Assembly: GCA_016235185.1 (NCBI GenBank)
Contig: JACRLT010000004.1
Coordinates: 6,303 to 70,302 of the forward strand
Direction of reading: 5' to 3'
DNA from: Candidatus Omnitrophota bacterium
GTDB lineage: Bacteria; Omnitrophota; Gorgyraeia; Velamenicoccales; Velamenicoccaceae
Length of the DNA: 64,000 nt
The notes below the pieces were generated by a model. It saw nothing but the letters and a program-made list of their open reading frames with translations. It made no database searches and was not told the origin of the DNA. The position numbers and the translations under genes are program-made. Below are positions 1-8,206 of this stretch, piece by piece (the first letter of the stretch is position 1; each line of letters opens with the position of its first letter).

Positions 1-740
1 CATTTCACCTGGGCAAATGCCAAGAGCTGATATTTTCCACAATGCGGGCAAGGCACATGATATCTGAGTTTGTTGGATTTCTGATAAGCCCGGTAAATAT
101 AGCCGTCTCTGGTGGTGGGCGTAGAACATTCCACGATCTTACGATTCCAAAATGTTGCGGTACGCTCTTTGGCCAATTTAATCGGATCCGCTTCCCGACC
201 GGCGTAATTGGGATATTTATCAGTCTCATCAAGAAAAAGATTTCGAATAGGCCTGCTGGCCAGATCTGACGGACTATTGGAACTGCCGAAATACAATACC
301 ATGCGGTCAAAATGAAAACGTTTTTTTGTCAGATCATCGGCGCGGCCGGTAACATGACTGCTCAAGGCCTGGCTCTTAAAAATCATGGGCTTGAGTCTAT
401 TTTCTGCCGCTTGTTCAACATCTTCTGCCTTAGGCATAACATATAAGGCCGGCGCAGGATCCTGATCAATGGAATACCCCATCATGTTGTAAAGACTTTC
501 TGTCTTACCGATCTGGGTGGACGAGATTATCGTGATCTCTTCAATGACGGGATCCGCAAAAGCATCCATGATGCCACGCAGATAAGGCGCGCGATCGGTA
601 CGCCATTGGCCGGGCTCGGCACTTGTGAGTTCATCTAATACCCGATTCCCATCCGTCCATTGCGATACTGTGATTTTATCGGGTAGCTTCCAAGCTTCGC
701 GTTCAATGTCAGACCAAGGGAATGTTGATGTCTTCGTCAT
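1..740 (-). CDS. Phage terminase large subunit, GpA family (partial)
   Basis: This is the ATPase-nuclease motor that packages phage DNA into proheads. The reading frame is open from an ATG at 740 to the left edge, so only the first 246 residues are visible. A Walker A-like motif (SSTQIGKTE, residues 73-81) and a Walker B-like LFLDETDKY (168-176) are present, followed by a CPHC pair (231-234) as in lambda GpA-type terminases. The small subunit gene lies just upstream with a 4-bp gap, the usual packaging order. The nuclease domain and the portal and capsid genes should lie left of the window. The family call is recognition of motifs and order, not a search. Confidence 0.88.
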   Translation of the reverse strand, partial: MTKTSTFPWSDIEREAWKLPDKITVSQWTDGNRVLDELTSAEPGQWRTDRAPYLRGIMDAFADPVIEEITIISSTQIGKTESLYNMMGYSIDQDPAPALYVMPKAEDVEQAAENRLKPMIFKSQALSSHVTGRADDLTKKRFHFDRMVLYFGSSNSPSDLASRPIRNLFLDETDKYPNYAGREADPIKLAKERTATFWNRKIVECSTPTTRDGYIYRAYQKSNKLRYHVPCPHCGKYQLLAFAQVK

Positions 741-744
741 ATTC

Positions 745-1383
745 TTATTCTTTTAACGACTTGCGTCTATTTTTATGCCCACTAAAATCGGCGATGATCT
801 CTTCCATTCTCTCTTTGAGAACAATTTCAATTTCGCGGGCTTCCAGGCCGACCAGCTGCGGAGCCATGCGTTTTGGCAAGGCGAGCAGAGCTTTCTTTAC
901 TGTCTGTATCCGATCAATGCGTCCCCGTTCAACTTCTGACCGTGGAATCAATTCGCCGATAAGTTTCTTATATTCTGCCTCAGCTGTTTTGGCTTTATAT
1001 TTTTTCCAATAAATTTCTTGTTTTTCTTTTTCTCCCCAACCGAACGATTTCTGATTGTTGCCTGGGCCGTGGCTCTTGACAAGACGCCAATCAGATATCT
1101 CTTTTACAGAATACTTTCTATCTGGCCGAACTGGCATCCCGTCTTTTACCCAATATCCCACCGTTCGAAGCTTGACATTAAAAACGCGGGCCACCTGTTC
1201 CTGGGTATCTACAATGCCAGGATCTGGAGATGGCCCTTCAAAATTCTCAAGCTCTTTTACTTCCGATCGAAACAGTGGCTTACCTTTTTGGATTTTCTCA
1301 TAAAGATGTATCTGACGTTTTTTCTTTGCCACAGCCACTATCCCTATCTGTTTTTGTTGTTGGTCTGAGTTGTTCACCATCAT
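745..1383 (-). CDS. Phage terminase small subunit, Nu1-like
   Basis: Likely the DNA-recognition subunit of the packaging motor. The 212-residue protein has a central segment typical of Nu1-type winged helices (about residues 55-105: a VARVFNVKLRTVGYW helix-turn-helix followed by a basic wing and KYSVKEISDW). It ends in a long charged helix that could bind the large subunit. It sits directly upstream of the GpA-type large subunit. Two adjacent ATGs (1383, 1380) could serve as start and neither has a strong Shine-Dalgarno. Known for the family: the small subunit binds cos or pac sites; no such site was identified here. Confidence 0.75.
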   Translation of the reverse strand: MMVNNSDQQQKQIGIVAVAKKKRQIHLYEKIQKGKPLFRSEVKELENFEGPSPDPGIVDTQEQVARVFNVKLRTVGYWVKDGMPVRPDRKYSVKEISDWRLVKSHGPGNNQKSFGWGEKEKQEIYWKKYKAKTAEAEYKKLIGELIPRSEVERGRIDRIQTVKKALLALPKRMAPQLVGLEAREIEIVLKERMEEIIADFSGHKNRRKSLKE

Positions 1384-1450
1384 GATAAAACATTGACAGA
1401 CAGGTTATGCGTTTATAAAATACGTTCATCGTTACTGCGGTCGCATAAAG

Positions 1451-1505
1451 CCTGCATGGTTCTATCATGCGGGTTGGGCGCCGGTTCGAGTGTCAGCTCA
1501 ACCGG
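1451..1505. other. Two adjacent stem-loops between phage genes
   Basis: The gap between the terminase genes and the upstream small gene contains two hairpins. The first is 1451-1473, an 8-bp stem (one G-T) around a 7-base loop. The second is 1481-1505, CCGGTT plus GAG pairing with CTC plus AACCGG around a 6-base loop, with one bulged C. Neither is followed by a T-run. They could mark a cos or packaging recognition site next to the terminase genes or an mRNA processing site; this is inference. Confidence 0.4.
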
Positions 1506-1520
1506 TTGCCCCGGCCGTTC

Positions 1521-1739
1521 TCAATTATGATTCTTAATTATTAAAATCCTACCATCAGCCAGCTGGATATCTCCATCACCATTTCCGTGCCCACAGCAAC
1601 AGCCTATCGTTTCAATTCCTGCATCGTTCAAGGCCTGAACTAAATCAGCCAAGCAAGCATCAACCGTTATCTCGATTCTGCCGCTTACTGGCCGCGGTTT
1701 ACACAACTTAACAATTTTATCGGTTCCCCATCTGCACAT
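1521..1739 (-). CDS. Small phage protein with GCCCGHG metal-binding-like motif
   Basis: A 72-residue protein if started at the ATG at 1739, which overlaps the end of the ParB-methyltransferase gene. A farther in-frame start at 1793 would lengthen the overlap. The sequence GIETIGCCCGHGNGDGDI combines three cysteines and a histidine, suggesting metal binding, and small proteins with this motif recur in prophages. No function is known to me. It lies in the leftward late operon just before the terminase genes. Confidence 0.6.
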   Translation of the reverse strand: MCRWGTDKIVKLCKPRPVSGRIEITVDACLADLVQALNDAGIETIGCCCGHGNGDGDIQLADGRILIIKNHN

Positions 1740-3048
1740 CTTTTTCGGCTTTCTTGCCCGTAAATTCTTCCCACCGCTTAATAGCCACGTCACAGAAAAT
1801 CGGCTCCATCTCCATTGCGAACACGCGTCGGTTGAGCCGTTCGCCGGCTATGATCTGCGATCCGGACCCGCTGAATGGCTCATAACATATGTCACCTGAC
1901 CGAGTATGTACGCGCATTGGAATTGCGAAAACCTCAGTCGGCTTTACGGTAGGATGCTCAAGGCCGTTGTTGCGCTTTTTCCCATCGAAATCAAGCTCCC
2001 AGAGATCCGAGTAATATTCTGGCTTCGTGGGATCACCAGACTTAAGATAATCCATGGTCCAGACTGTGCCGATGCCTTTGTTTGATGGCCGATAATGCGG
2101 TTTAGATCCTTGCTTCCATGCCAAAAGGCACGGCTCATGGCGCCAAGAGTAAAACGAGAACGTCAGAACCGCGCATGGCTTAACCCAAATGATCTGCTGA
2201 TGGGGTAAAATACCGAGCTTGCGGCAGATCTGAAAAATGAGTTCCTTGCGGCGCTCTGCATGCCAGATATAAAGGGCGGTATTTTTATCGGTGTACTTTA
2301 ATCCAAGCGTGAGAAAGTTGTGAATAAATCCTTGGGCATCTGTGATCTCAACCTCATGGTAAACATTTGACCAATCCTTGCCGCCAGTCGGCCGATTGGC
2401 GCCCGTATAATCCACTAAGTAAGGCGGATCCGTGGCCATTAATTTGGCCAGATTGCCATCCATAAGGCGTGCGACATCATCCCCCTTGGTGCTATCTCCA
2501 CACAAAAGCCGATGGCCATCAAGGATCCATAGATCCCCGGGCTTGGTGATGGCCTTCTTTGGTGCTTCCGGGATATCATCCGGAAGCGTCTTCCCTGTTA
2601 TCTCCGTTTCAAAATCGCTCAATTCCTCTCTGAGTTCGGCAAGCCTAAGATTCAGATAATCCTCTTGGAATTCGCTACGCAAACGCTCCAGGATCGGAAT
2701 CAAGGACGCGGTCCATTGCCCCATAATCTCCTGGTTGTTGAGCGCGATACTCATCATCTCGCGTTGGGCTTGATCTACATCAACCAATATGCACGGAATG
2801 CGTTTAATGCCAGCATCTTGCAGTATCTTCAACCTCTGGTGACCAGACACCAGTACCATATCGCGCTTATTAACAACCAAGAAATCGATATAACCGAAGC
2901 GTTCCAGACTATTCTGCAAACCTACCAGGGCCTCATTTTCGATCTCACGCGGATTATCAGCCCAGGGCTTGATGTCTCTAAGCCAAAGATTCTTGACTTC
3001 GGGCTTAATATTAATTTTGTTCGTTGCTTTTGATTTCATATTTTTCAT
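1717..3048 (-). CDS. ParB-like domain fused to DNA methyltransferase
   Basis: A 443-residue two-domain protein. Residues about 20-110 form a ParB/Srx-type domain with the SGHQRLK motif (68-74). The rest is a DNA amino-methyltransferase with the catalytic DPPY motif (207-210) preceding the AdoMet-binding FSGSG motif (392-396), the order of the beta class. Such phage enzymes methylate adenine N6 or cytosine N4 and often protect phage DNA or control packaging. No restriction partner is adjacent. An alternative start is 3039. Confidence 0.88.
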   Translation of the reverse strand: MKNMKSKATNKINIKPEVKNLWLRDIKPWADNPREIENEALVGLQNSLERFGYIDFLVVNKRDMVLVSGHQRLKILQDAGIKRIPCILVDVDQAQREMMSIALNNQEIMGQWTASLIPILERLRSEFQEDYLNLRLAELREELSDFETEITGKTLPDDIPEAPKKAITKPGDLWILDGHRLLCGDSTKGDDVARLMDGNLAKLMATDPPYLVDYTGANRPTGGKDWSNVYHEVEITDAQGFIHNFLTLGLKYTDKNTALYIWHAERRKELIFQICRKLGILPHQQIIWVKPCAVLTFSFYSWRHEPCLLAWKQGSKPHYRPSNKGIGTVWTMDYLKSGDPTKPEYYSDLWELDFDGKKRNNGLEHPTVKPTEVFAIPMRVHTRSGDICYEPFSGSGSQIIAGERLNRRVFAMEMEPIFCDVAIKRWEEFTGKKAEKDVQMGNR

Positions 3049-3141
3049 ATGTTTTAACCCTTGTCTCCGAGGAGAACGTATTCACATTTTATGAACATGC
3101 AATCACAAAATTGCACATCAGACTGACTGACCACCCGCGCT

Positions 3142-3723
3142 TCATCCGACCTGCGATACCGACCCGGCGGAGAAGGACCCGCGCTCGACGAGAAATGTTA
3201 CTCTCTTTGATTGATGTTCAAAGTTATTAAGCAGTGCATACTCACCAAACAATTCTATTGCCTTATAATTGTAAGCAATCGCAGCGTCTTTTTCTTTTTT
3301 AAACCTACCTAACCAAAACTTCTTTTTATTCACATAGATATATGCACGCCACATCTGACGCTCAGCTTCCCAATACAATCCTTTATATTGCGAATGTAAA
3401 GCATCGCGATGCTTTCGACTATGCCTCACGTTTTCCTGGATTGTCGCGATTCTTAGATTACATTTTCTATTATCAAGGCCATCTGTATTTCTATGATCAA
3501 CCAACCGACGGTCATTGCTTTCAAGATTCATAATGAAACGATGCATCCAGATTGTTTTCCTTTTACCATTAATCTGTTTTATCCGGGCTGCGTAAAAGAG
3601 ATCAGGACATTTGTTTTTATGCCTAACATGCCATCGATAAGCCGATACTTTTTGATAATCGTCGTCATCAAAGAGAGCATAATGAATCGCCCCTTTATAC
3701 TGTGTTAATTCAATTCTTCTCAT
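3142..3723 (-). CDS. HNH endonuclease with AP2 DNA-binding domain
   Basis: A 193-residue protein resembling free-standing homing endonucleases. Residues about 60-110 carry an HNH core (MHRFIMN, then LVDHRNTDGLDNRKCNLR). Residues about 112-165 carry an AP2-like domain (YKGLYWEAERQMWRAYI to GRFKKEKDAAIAYN). The C-terminal tail (GSFSAGSVSQVG) may be read-through into flanking DNA. It sits between a modification gene and the DUF1064 gene with a 93-bp gap on its downstream side, consistent with a selfish gene inserted in the phage operon. Confidence 0.85.
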   Translation of the reverse strand: MRRIELTQYKGAIHYALFDDDDYQKVSAYRWHVRHKNKCPDLFYAARIKQINGKRKTIWMHRFIMNLESNDRRLVDHRNTDGLDNRKCNLRIATIQENVRHSRKHRDALHSQYKGLYWEAERQMWRAYIYVNKKKFWLGRFKKEKDAAIAYNYKAIELFGEYALLNNFEHQSKRVTFLVERGSFSAGSVSQVG

Positions 3724-4106
3724 CGACGGCCGATCTCCTCGAAGATCACGTCGGGATAAAAGTATTTCAATGCCTTGATACGCATGCGATACGCTGTCTC
3801 TCTTCGCGTGATCGGACTCTTGTAGTCTTGAATGACAACGTGTCCATCGTTATGAATAACCTTGAAGTCTGCTTTGAATCTCGTGTCAGTTGGGAATTTA
3901 AAAATAGGTTGAAGCTCAAAGTCTTTTATCTTTCCATTGGACTTGTCTTCCTTCAGTTTTAAATAATGAAATGATTCACCTTTGCTATCAAACATAATGC
4001 CATCAATCTCTGTCTTCTTGTTCCTGTACTTTCGATAGCCTTGGCCATATTTCCCAGTAAATAATATCTCTTCGCCACCTGATCCTCTGAATGTCCTGCG
4101 TGGCAT
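3720..4106 (-). CDS. DUF1064-family phage nuclease-like protein
   Basis: A 128-residue protein matching the phage DUF1064 family: an N-terminal KYRNKKTEIDGIMFDSKGES block, then LELQP-like DFELQPIF, then KADF and VVIQDYKSP. The spaced acidic and lysine residues are those of a PD-(D/E)XK-type fold, so a recombination nuclease role is plausible but unproven. The start at 4106 is chosen because the upstream gene ends in TAATG, sharing two bases with this ATG. It overlaps the HNH gene start by 4 bp. Confidence 0.75.
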   Translation of the reverse strand: MPRRTFRGSGGEEILFTGKYGQGYRKYRNKKTEIDGIMFDSKGESFHYLKLKEDKSNGKIKDFELQPIFKFPTDTRFKADFKVIHNDGHVVIQDYKSPITRRETAYRMRIKALKYFYPDVIFEEIGRR

Positions 4107-4309
4107 TATCTCCCTCCGCCCCACTTTAACCATCCCCAACCAGCCAATCCAAAATAAATAAGAAATAAAACGCCTTGGGCTGGTAATCCAGCTTGAAAAT
4201 CAATCGCGCACCAGCTCGCATTTGTTGTCATCCAGACCAAGAAGCCTGATCTTTTCTTTTGAATGTTCAAGATCACACCGAAAATCGATAAAATAGTCAA
4301 GAACCACAT
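4106..4309 (-). CDS. Small two-helix membrane protein, PnuC-like fragment
   Basis: A 67-residue protein with two or three hydrophobic segments (residues 1-15, 22-35 and 42-62), ending in GLAGWGWLKW. The pattern of aromatic and small residues resembles half of a PnuC-type vitamin transporter, a resemblance seen in several phage-encoded small membrane proteins. No substrate can be assigned. It is translationally coupled at both ends: its start overlaps the deformylase stop and its stop overlaps the DUF1064 start. Confidence 0.6.
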   Translation of the reverse strand: MWFLTILSIFGVILNIQKKRSGFLVWMTTNASWCAIDFQAGLPAQGVLFLIYFGLAGWGWLKWGGGR

Positions 4310-4725
4310 TAATCAGCTCGCTTGTCTATAATTAATATGCCGTCCATATGATCAATTTCGTGTTGAATAAGACGCGCTAATAATCCGCGAGCTCTTTTCT
4401 TTTTCCCGTTGGTTAAATATTCAATTTCATATGCCCGTTTTACTGACGTATAATTGCAAGGAATAGATAAACACCCTTCTTGCGCGATATCTTCTCCCCA
4501 TTTATTGATAATCACAGGATTGAGCAGCTGTCCTTCTTTGCCTTCTAATAAATACCAGGCAAATCTTAAAGGCATTCCAATTTGAATGGCCGCCAACCCG
4601 CACCCCTTCGTCCAAGCGGTTTTATTAGCTTCTCTTAATTTAAAAACTAATCCTAATCCATCGACTTCTTTACGGGTTGTCTCAATAGATATTTGATGAA
4701 GGAAATTTTTGTCAGTTGCGATCAT
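4309..4725 (-). CDS. def: Phage-encoded peptide deformylase
   Basis: Removes the formyl group from nascent N-terminal methionines. All three signature motifs are visible: GCGLAAIQIG (41-50, oxyanion Gln48), EGCLSIP (83-89, metal ligand Cys85) and QHEIDHMDG (121-129, metal ligands His122 and His126, catalytic Glu123). At 138 residues it stops soon after the HEIDH helix and lacks the longer C-terminal extension of most bacterial deformylases, as in compact phage versions. It is embedded in the leftward phage operon. An intact active site argues for a working enzyme. Confidence 0.93.
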   Translation of the reverse strand: MIATDKNFLHQISIETTRKEVDGLGLVFKLREANKTAWTKGCGLAAIQIGMPLRFAWYLLEGKEGQLLNPVIINKWGEDIAQEGCLSIPCNYTSVKRAYEIEYLTNGKKKRARGLLARLIQHEIDHMDGILIIDKRAD

Positions 4726-4764
4726 TTGGATTCTTAGCGCTCCGTATTTTTTAAAATGATCCAG

Positions 4765-5016
4765 TTATATCCGCGGTCCCGCTGATGGCGCCAATTTAAT
4801 GTCAATGTGCATCACCGGTTTCGTGATGAGTAAACGCCGAAGTTTCGGTGGCCGATTTGGAATTAAAATCGCTTCCGGCTCCGGAAATGTCACCTCAATC
4901 GTCATGCCGGGTTCCATGAGATCATACAAGCTCAAGGCGTGCGTTGATATCGTATTCACCAATTGCTGCATTTGTTCTTTATGATTTCCGCCAGGTATCA
5001 TCTCAATCCTCTCCAT
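4765..5016 (-). CDS. Hypothetical phage protein
   Basis: An 83-residue protein of unknown function, soluble, with a short N-terminal helix and a beta-rich centre (MTIEVTFPEPEAILIP). It overlaps the end of the upstream methyltransferase gene by 14 bp and is followed by a 39-bp gap before the deformylase, consistent with membership of the same operon. No family recognised. Confidence 0.55.
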   Translation of the reverse strand: MERIEMIPGGNHKEQMQQLVNTISTHALSLYDLMEPGMTIEVTFPEPEAILIPNRPPKLRRLLITKPVMHIDIKLAPSAGPRI

Positions 5017-5596
5017 TTTGGTTGCCTAAAAGATTTAAAAAATCCGTCCGGTCAATGATGTCTATTCGTAACCCTTTCTTATTGTATTTTTCAAAGAGAT
5101 CCCGCCACCACTTGATGGGTTTAATGGTCAAATGCAATTCCTCACCAAATTGACGATCGGAAAAAGTAGCGATGCAATGAATCGTGCGATGGTGGGTGAT
5201 GCGGATTATCTCTTTGATGCTGGCTTCCACAAAATCCGTGGGTAAGTGCTCAAGCGTATCCGTTGAAAATGTCAGGTCAAATTTTTCATCACAAAATGGC
5301 ATCTCCCATACCGGCGCCTCAAATAGTCTCTCCGGTTTGATGGCGTTCTTTTCGGTCCCGGCCAAGGTGATATCTAAACCATAGCAATCATAGCCAGTGG
5401 CCAAGAGATAGGACAACGTGCTTCCATCGCCGCAGCCGATCTCCAACAGATTGCCTTCTTTTTCTAAAACAGATCTGATGCCCACCGACTCAATGTAACG
5501 CGCCATGAGCATCGCGCATGCTGATCTCTTATAAACAGAACGCCATAATTTGCTATATTTTTCTTTCTCGGTTATAGAGACTTGTGCGTCAAACAT
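5003..5596 (-). CDS. Class I SAM-dependent methyltransferase
   Basis: A Rossmann-fold methyltransferase. The AdoMet-binding motif is LLEIGCGDGSTLSYLL, followed by YGLDITLAG and the acidic strand DLTFSTDTLEHLP, where the LEHLP signature is typical of Methyltransf_11-like enzymes. Start 5596 is chosen because a GGGAGGAGG Shine-Dalgarno lies just upstream and the ATG overlaps the preceding stop codon by 8 bp; a farther ATG at 5656 lies well inside the previous gene. The substrate is unknown; sugar or small-molecule methylation is as likely as nucleic acid. Confidence 0.8.
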   Translation of the reverse strand: MFDAQVSITEKEKYSKLWRSVYKRSACAMLMARYIESVGIRSVLEKEGNLLEIGCGDGSTLSYLLATGYDCYGLDITLAGTEKNAIKPERLFEAPVWEMPFCDEKFDLTFSTDTLEHLPTDFVEASIKEIIRITHHRTIHCIATFSDRQFGEELHLTIKPIKWWRDLFEKYNKKGLRIDIIDRTDFLNLLGNQNGED

Positions 5597-6194
5597 AAGC
5601 CTCCTCCCGGACAACATGAACACCGTTCCTGGCACATTCCTTTTGAATGATCTCAAACATCATCCGTTCCCTCTGCCACCGTTTATCGTTGTGAAGGGTG
5701 CGATTATTCTCAAGCTTGTCTGCGAAATACCCTTGGCCGGCCCAATCCGCACCAAAGATGTGAATGATCACGCCACCTTTGATCACAGCCAGGGCGATCG
5801 CGGCCAATAACGTGTATTCCTGCCACTCAAGCTCGCGACCAAACGGCATGGCCTCCGCTAATGCCATCTTTGAATCGCTGGGGAATAATTCCTTCTTAAA
5901 AAGATCAAAGACGGCCGACACCCCGGCATGATATCGTTTAATGTCTACCACCCAACGCGCGGGAACCCATAGAACAGCTTTGCTTATTCTCAATACCGGA
6001 AATACGGCCAGAGATATATTGCCTATAGCCGCGAACACCTCCAGGTCCTGGACCGCCCAATAATCAAAGGGAATATCTGACAAAATGGCGCCATTCACCG
6101 CCACACGAAAATCCGGCTGTAGTGCCTCAATCTTCTTCGTTGTTTGATAGAGCCCCAGGGATTTCCCGGGACAGCAAATGGCCCATTTCGTCAT
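5589..6194 (-). CDS. Phage protein resembling DUF115/MptE-like proteins
   Basis: A 201-residue protein. Its N-terminus (WAICCPGKSLG, then FRVAVNGAILSD and FDYWAVQDLEVF) resembles the GPSL and VNGA motifs of the DUF115 family, whose members include archaeal MptE and motility-associated glycosyl-type transferases. The C-terminal part (HIFGADWAGQGYF, then KRWQRERMMFEIIQ) also fits. The assignment is weak and from pattern only. It is coupled to the downstream methyltransferase, hinting at joint modification of a surface sugar or base precursor. Confidence 0.5.
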   Translation of the reverse strand: MTKWAICCPGKSLGLYQTTKKIEALQPDFRVAVNGAILSDIPFDYWAVQDLEVFAAIGNISLAVFPVLRISKAVLWVPARWVVDIKRYHAGVSAVFDLFKKELFPSDSKMALAEAMPFGRELEWQEYTLLAAIALAVIKGGVIIHIFGADWAGQGYFADKLENNRTLHNDKRWQRERMMFEIIQKECARNGVHVVREEAYV

Positions 6195-6200
6195 TGTTTT

Positions 6201-7478
6201 CTATTCCTCCCAATACGTGATAAACCGGAAGATCTCCTCGACGTTCAGCGACTTATTTCCCGTGAAATAATCCAGGGCCGCTTTCTTAGAATTGATCTTT
6301 TTAGGATCAATGCCATATGCCTGAATCACGGCTTTGATTTTGTCATCATAAGAAGGATCTCCATTGATTTCCTCTGCGATCAACAAGACAAAGAAATTCC
6401 GATCCAGCTTCGCGCGGCCAGCTTTGGCCTTTATGGCCTCCACCTGCTTGATAAACGCGTCTTTTTCGGCCTTCACCTTGGCCGCTTCTGCCGCTTGATT
6501 CTTCTTTTCAAAACACGACTTGTCTAAACAGACTTCGGTTTTTTCCGAACCGCCATAGGACTGCTTGAGCATGAACGCCTTGCGGTTTTTACATTTGGCG
6601 CATGTCTTCTTATCGAAGTTGCACTGGCGATCAAACCGCACCGCGCCTTCGGGCATGGTATCGCCCTTGACGACCTCGCCTTTTTCCATCTTCGATCGAA
6701 TCCTGGCAGCCTCTACGGATCTCGCGGCGCTCTGCTTTTTATGAAAGCATTCCGGCTTAAAACACTTCTTGGTCTGGCCGTTCCAGGTTTTAACCGACCG
6801 GCTGAAGCCACACGTTTTGCACTCAGCGGTGTTGAAATTGGCTTCTGAAATGCTCTTGGTCCGCCTATCAGAAACCTTCTCCACCATGCGCTTGAATTCT
6901 CGCACCGAAATGTCTTTGTGATATTTTATGTGCTCTTTCATTTCGGCTTTGACGCCGTCCAGAATCTTGTTGCAGTCATTAATGGCGGTGATGTGCTTCA
7001 AGTGCCCTGGGGCCAGAAGGCCCGAAGTTAAATCATCCAGAAAATCTTTGCGCAGATCCAACAACGCCATGCGGGCCGCTATATATCCCTGGCTCTTATT
7101 GATCTTCTGCGCCAGAATCTCTTGGGTGTATTTGCATCGTTCCAAAAGATTCTTAAACCCCTGGGCTTCCTCCAATGCTGTCAGATCATCGCGTTGCAGA
7201 TTTTCAATGATCTGAATCTCCAAGACATGGTCGTCCTTCAGCTCTTTAATGACAGCTGGGATGGTTTCCAGCTTGGCTTCTTTGGCCGCGCGGAATCGAC
7301 GTTCACCCACCACGATCTCAAACTGATCCGCTTTGCCATTCTTGCGCAACGTGATGGGCGATATCACGCCGTTCTTGCGGATACTCTCCACCAGCTCCGC
7401 CAGTTGCTCCGGGTTGACGTGCTTGCGCGGGTTGGTGGTTGACAAAACGATCTGCGATAACTTCACTTCTTGATACAT
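6201..7478 (-). CDS. ParB/RepB-like protein with cysteine-rich zinc motifs
   Basis: A 425-residue protein. Residues 1-110 are a classic ParB N-terminal domain: NPRKHVNPEQLAELVESI, VVGERRFRAAK and IIENLQRDDLTALEEA. A KorB-like helix-turn-helix follows (about 125-165, KINKSQGYIAARMALL). Three paired-cysteine segments then appear (CKTCGF with CFKPECFHKK; CNFDKKTCAKCKNRKAF; CLDKSCFEKK), probably zinc-binding. There is no ParA gene nearby, so plasmid-style segregation is not supported; a regulatory or phage-DNA-organising role is inferred. Confidence 0.85.
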   Translation of the reverse strand: MYQEVKLSQIVLSTTNPRKHVNPEQLAELVESIRKNGVISPITLRKNGKADQFEIVVGERRFRAAKEAKLETIPAVIKELKDDHVLEIQIIENLQRDDLTALEEAQGFKNLLERCKYTQEILAQKINKSQGYIAARMALLDLRKDFLDDLTSGLLAPGHLKHITAINDCNKILDGVKAEMKEHIKYHKDISVREFKRMVEKVSDRRTKSISEANFNTAECKTCGFSRSVKTWNGQTKKCFKPECFHKKQSAARSVEAARIRSKMEKGEVVKGDTMPEGAVRFDRQCNFDKKTCAKCKNRKAFMLKQSYGGSEKTEVCLDKSCFEKKNQAAEAAKVKAEKDAFIKQVEAIKAKAGRAKLDRNFFVLLIAEEINGDPSYDDKIKAVIQAYGIDPKKINSKKAALDYFTGNKSLNVEEIFRFITYWEE

Positions 7479-7726
7479 AACTTTCTCCTTTCCATGAGTT
7501 CCTGCATCTTCTTAAACAATTTCCAAAGAGCTCTCAAAGCCTCTATGTCCCTATCTTTAATGCCAGTGTGCAACTGACAGCAATTTTTAAAAATACAAGC
7601 CCGGCAATACTTCCTGCAGGAGAGTGCCGCACAGCTGATGATCAATCCACCCGAGCCGCGCGTCACCGAATACGGGATGTACTGCTTATTGGGCGTGAAC
7701 GCCGGCCTGCGTGTGTCGATGATCAT
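7463..7726 (-). CDS. Small cysteine-rich phage protein
   Basis: An 87-residue hypothetical protein with six cysteines clustered at about residues 32-51 (CAALSCRKYCRACIFKNCCQLH), which could bind a metal. The C-terminal half is a charged helix. The start has a CGGAGG-type ribosome binding site inside the end of the previous gene. Its end overlaps the ParB-like gene start by 16 bp. No family recognised. Confidence 0.55.
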   Translation of the reverse strand: MIIDTRRPAFTPNKQYIPYSVTRGSGGLIISCAALSCRKYCRACIFKNCCQLHTGIKDRDIEALRALWKLFKKMQELMERRKLCIKK

Positions 7727-7730
7727 CCAG

Positions 7731-7907
7731 CTACCTCCGTTTGATAGACGCCTCTACGCTCACAAACGGATCAATATCCTGTTCCGCGCAACACATCAAC
7801 AGCTCTGTGGGGTGAACCCCTTCCTCGTAGGCGATCATGGCCAAATCAACCATCATCACCGGATCTGCGAAAACCAAAAGCCGGAATTTCTTATTCTCTG
7901 TTTCCAT
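7731..7907 (-). CDS. Small phage protein (58 residues)
   Basis: A short open frame with a strong GGGAGG ribosome binding site, encoding a protein beginning METENKKFRLLVFADPVMMV. It overlaps the end of the upstream gene by 17 bp and its stop is 4 bp before the next start, so the packing supports it as a real gene. Function unknown. Confidence 0.55.
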   Translation of the reverse strand: METENKKFRLLVFADPVMMVDLAMIAYEEGVHPTELLMCCAEQDIDPFVSVEASIKRR

Positions 7908-8157
7908 CCGACACCTCCCTGTCCACGTCGCTTTTGTGATACGTCATCATGGCGTAGTTGGCCACGTTCACCAGATGGCGCCGATCTTTGGTTTCAATAA
8001 ACTTTAAAAAAGCGCATGCTAAACGGCTCTCCAGACTGGCTGTGGAAAACTGTTTCCAGGTATCACCACGATCCTGGTCATTGCGCTTCATAGTTTCTTC
8101 CATGTCACGCGCGAATCTCCATATCTCCGGCCGAATCACCTTCTTTTTATCCAGCAC
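7891..8157 (-). CDS. Phage protein, weakly like MazG-type phage hydrolases
   Basis: An 88-residue helical protein. The pattern FARDMEETMKRNDQDRG then VNVANYAMMTYHK resembles short phage proteins related to dATP/dGTP pyrophosphohydrolases, which carry ME-x-KLxxND and DVANFAMM motifs. The acidic metal ligands of active MazG-like enzymes are not evident, so activity is doubtful. The start is a GTG at 8157, placed five bases after a perfect AGGAGG; the nearby ATG is in another frame that closes after eight codons. Confidence 0.5.
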   Translation of the reverse strand: MLDKKKVIRPEIWRFARDMEETMKRNDQDRGDTWKQFSTASLESRLACAFLKFIETKDRRHLVNVANYAMMTYHKSDVDREVSDGNRE

Positions 8158-8206
8158 AACATCCTCCTCACTGCAGGCCTTTGACGCTGATATTTGAGCT
8201 CCTGTC

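Noticed and set aside
5-310. Separate 101-residue gene at the left edge
   Set aside because: It is an out-of-frame shadow of the terminase large subunit, whose frame is open across the same bases with recognisable motifs.
1425-1505. Possible phage tRNA with UCU anticodon
   Set aside because: An anticodon-like hairpin (loop GTTCTAT) and a GTTCGA sequence are present, but the T-arm lacks the G53-C61 pair and no acceptor stem can be formed.
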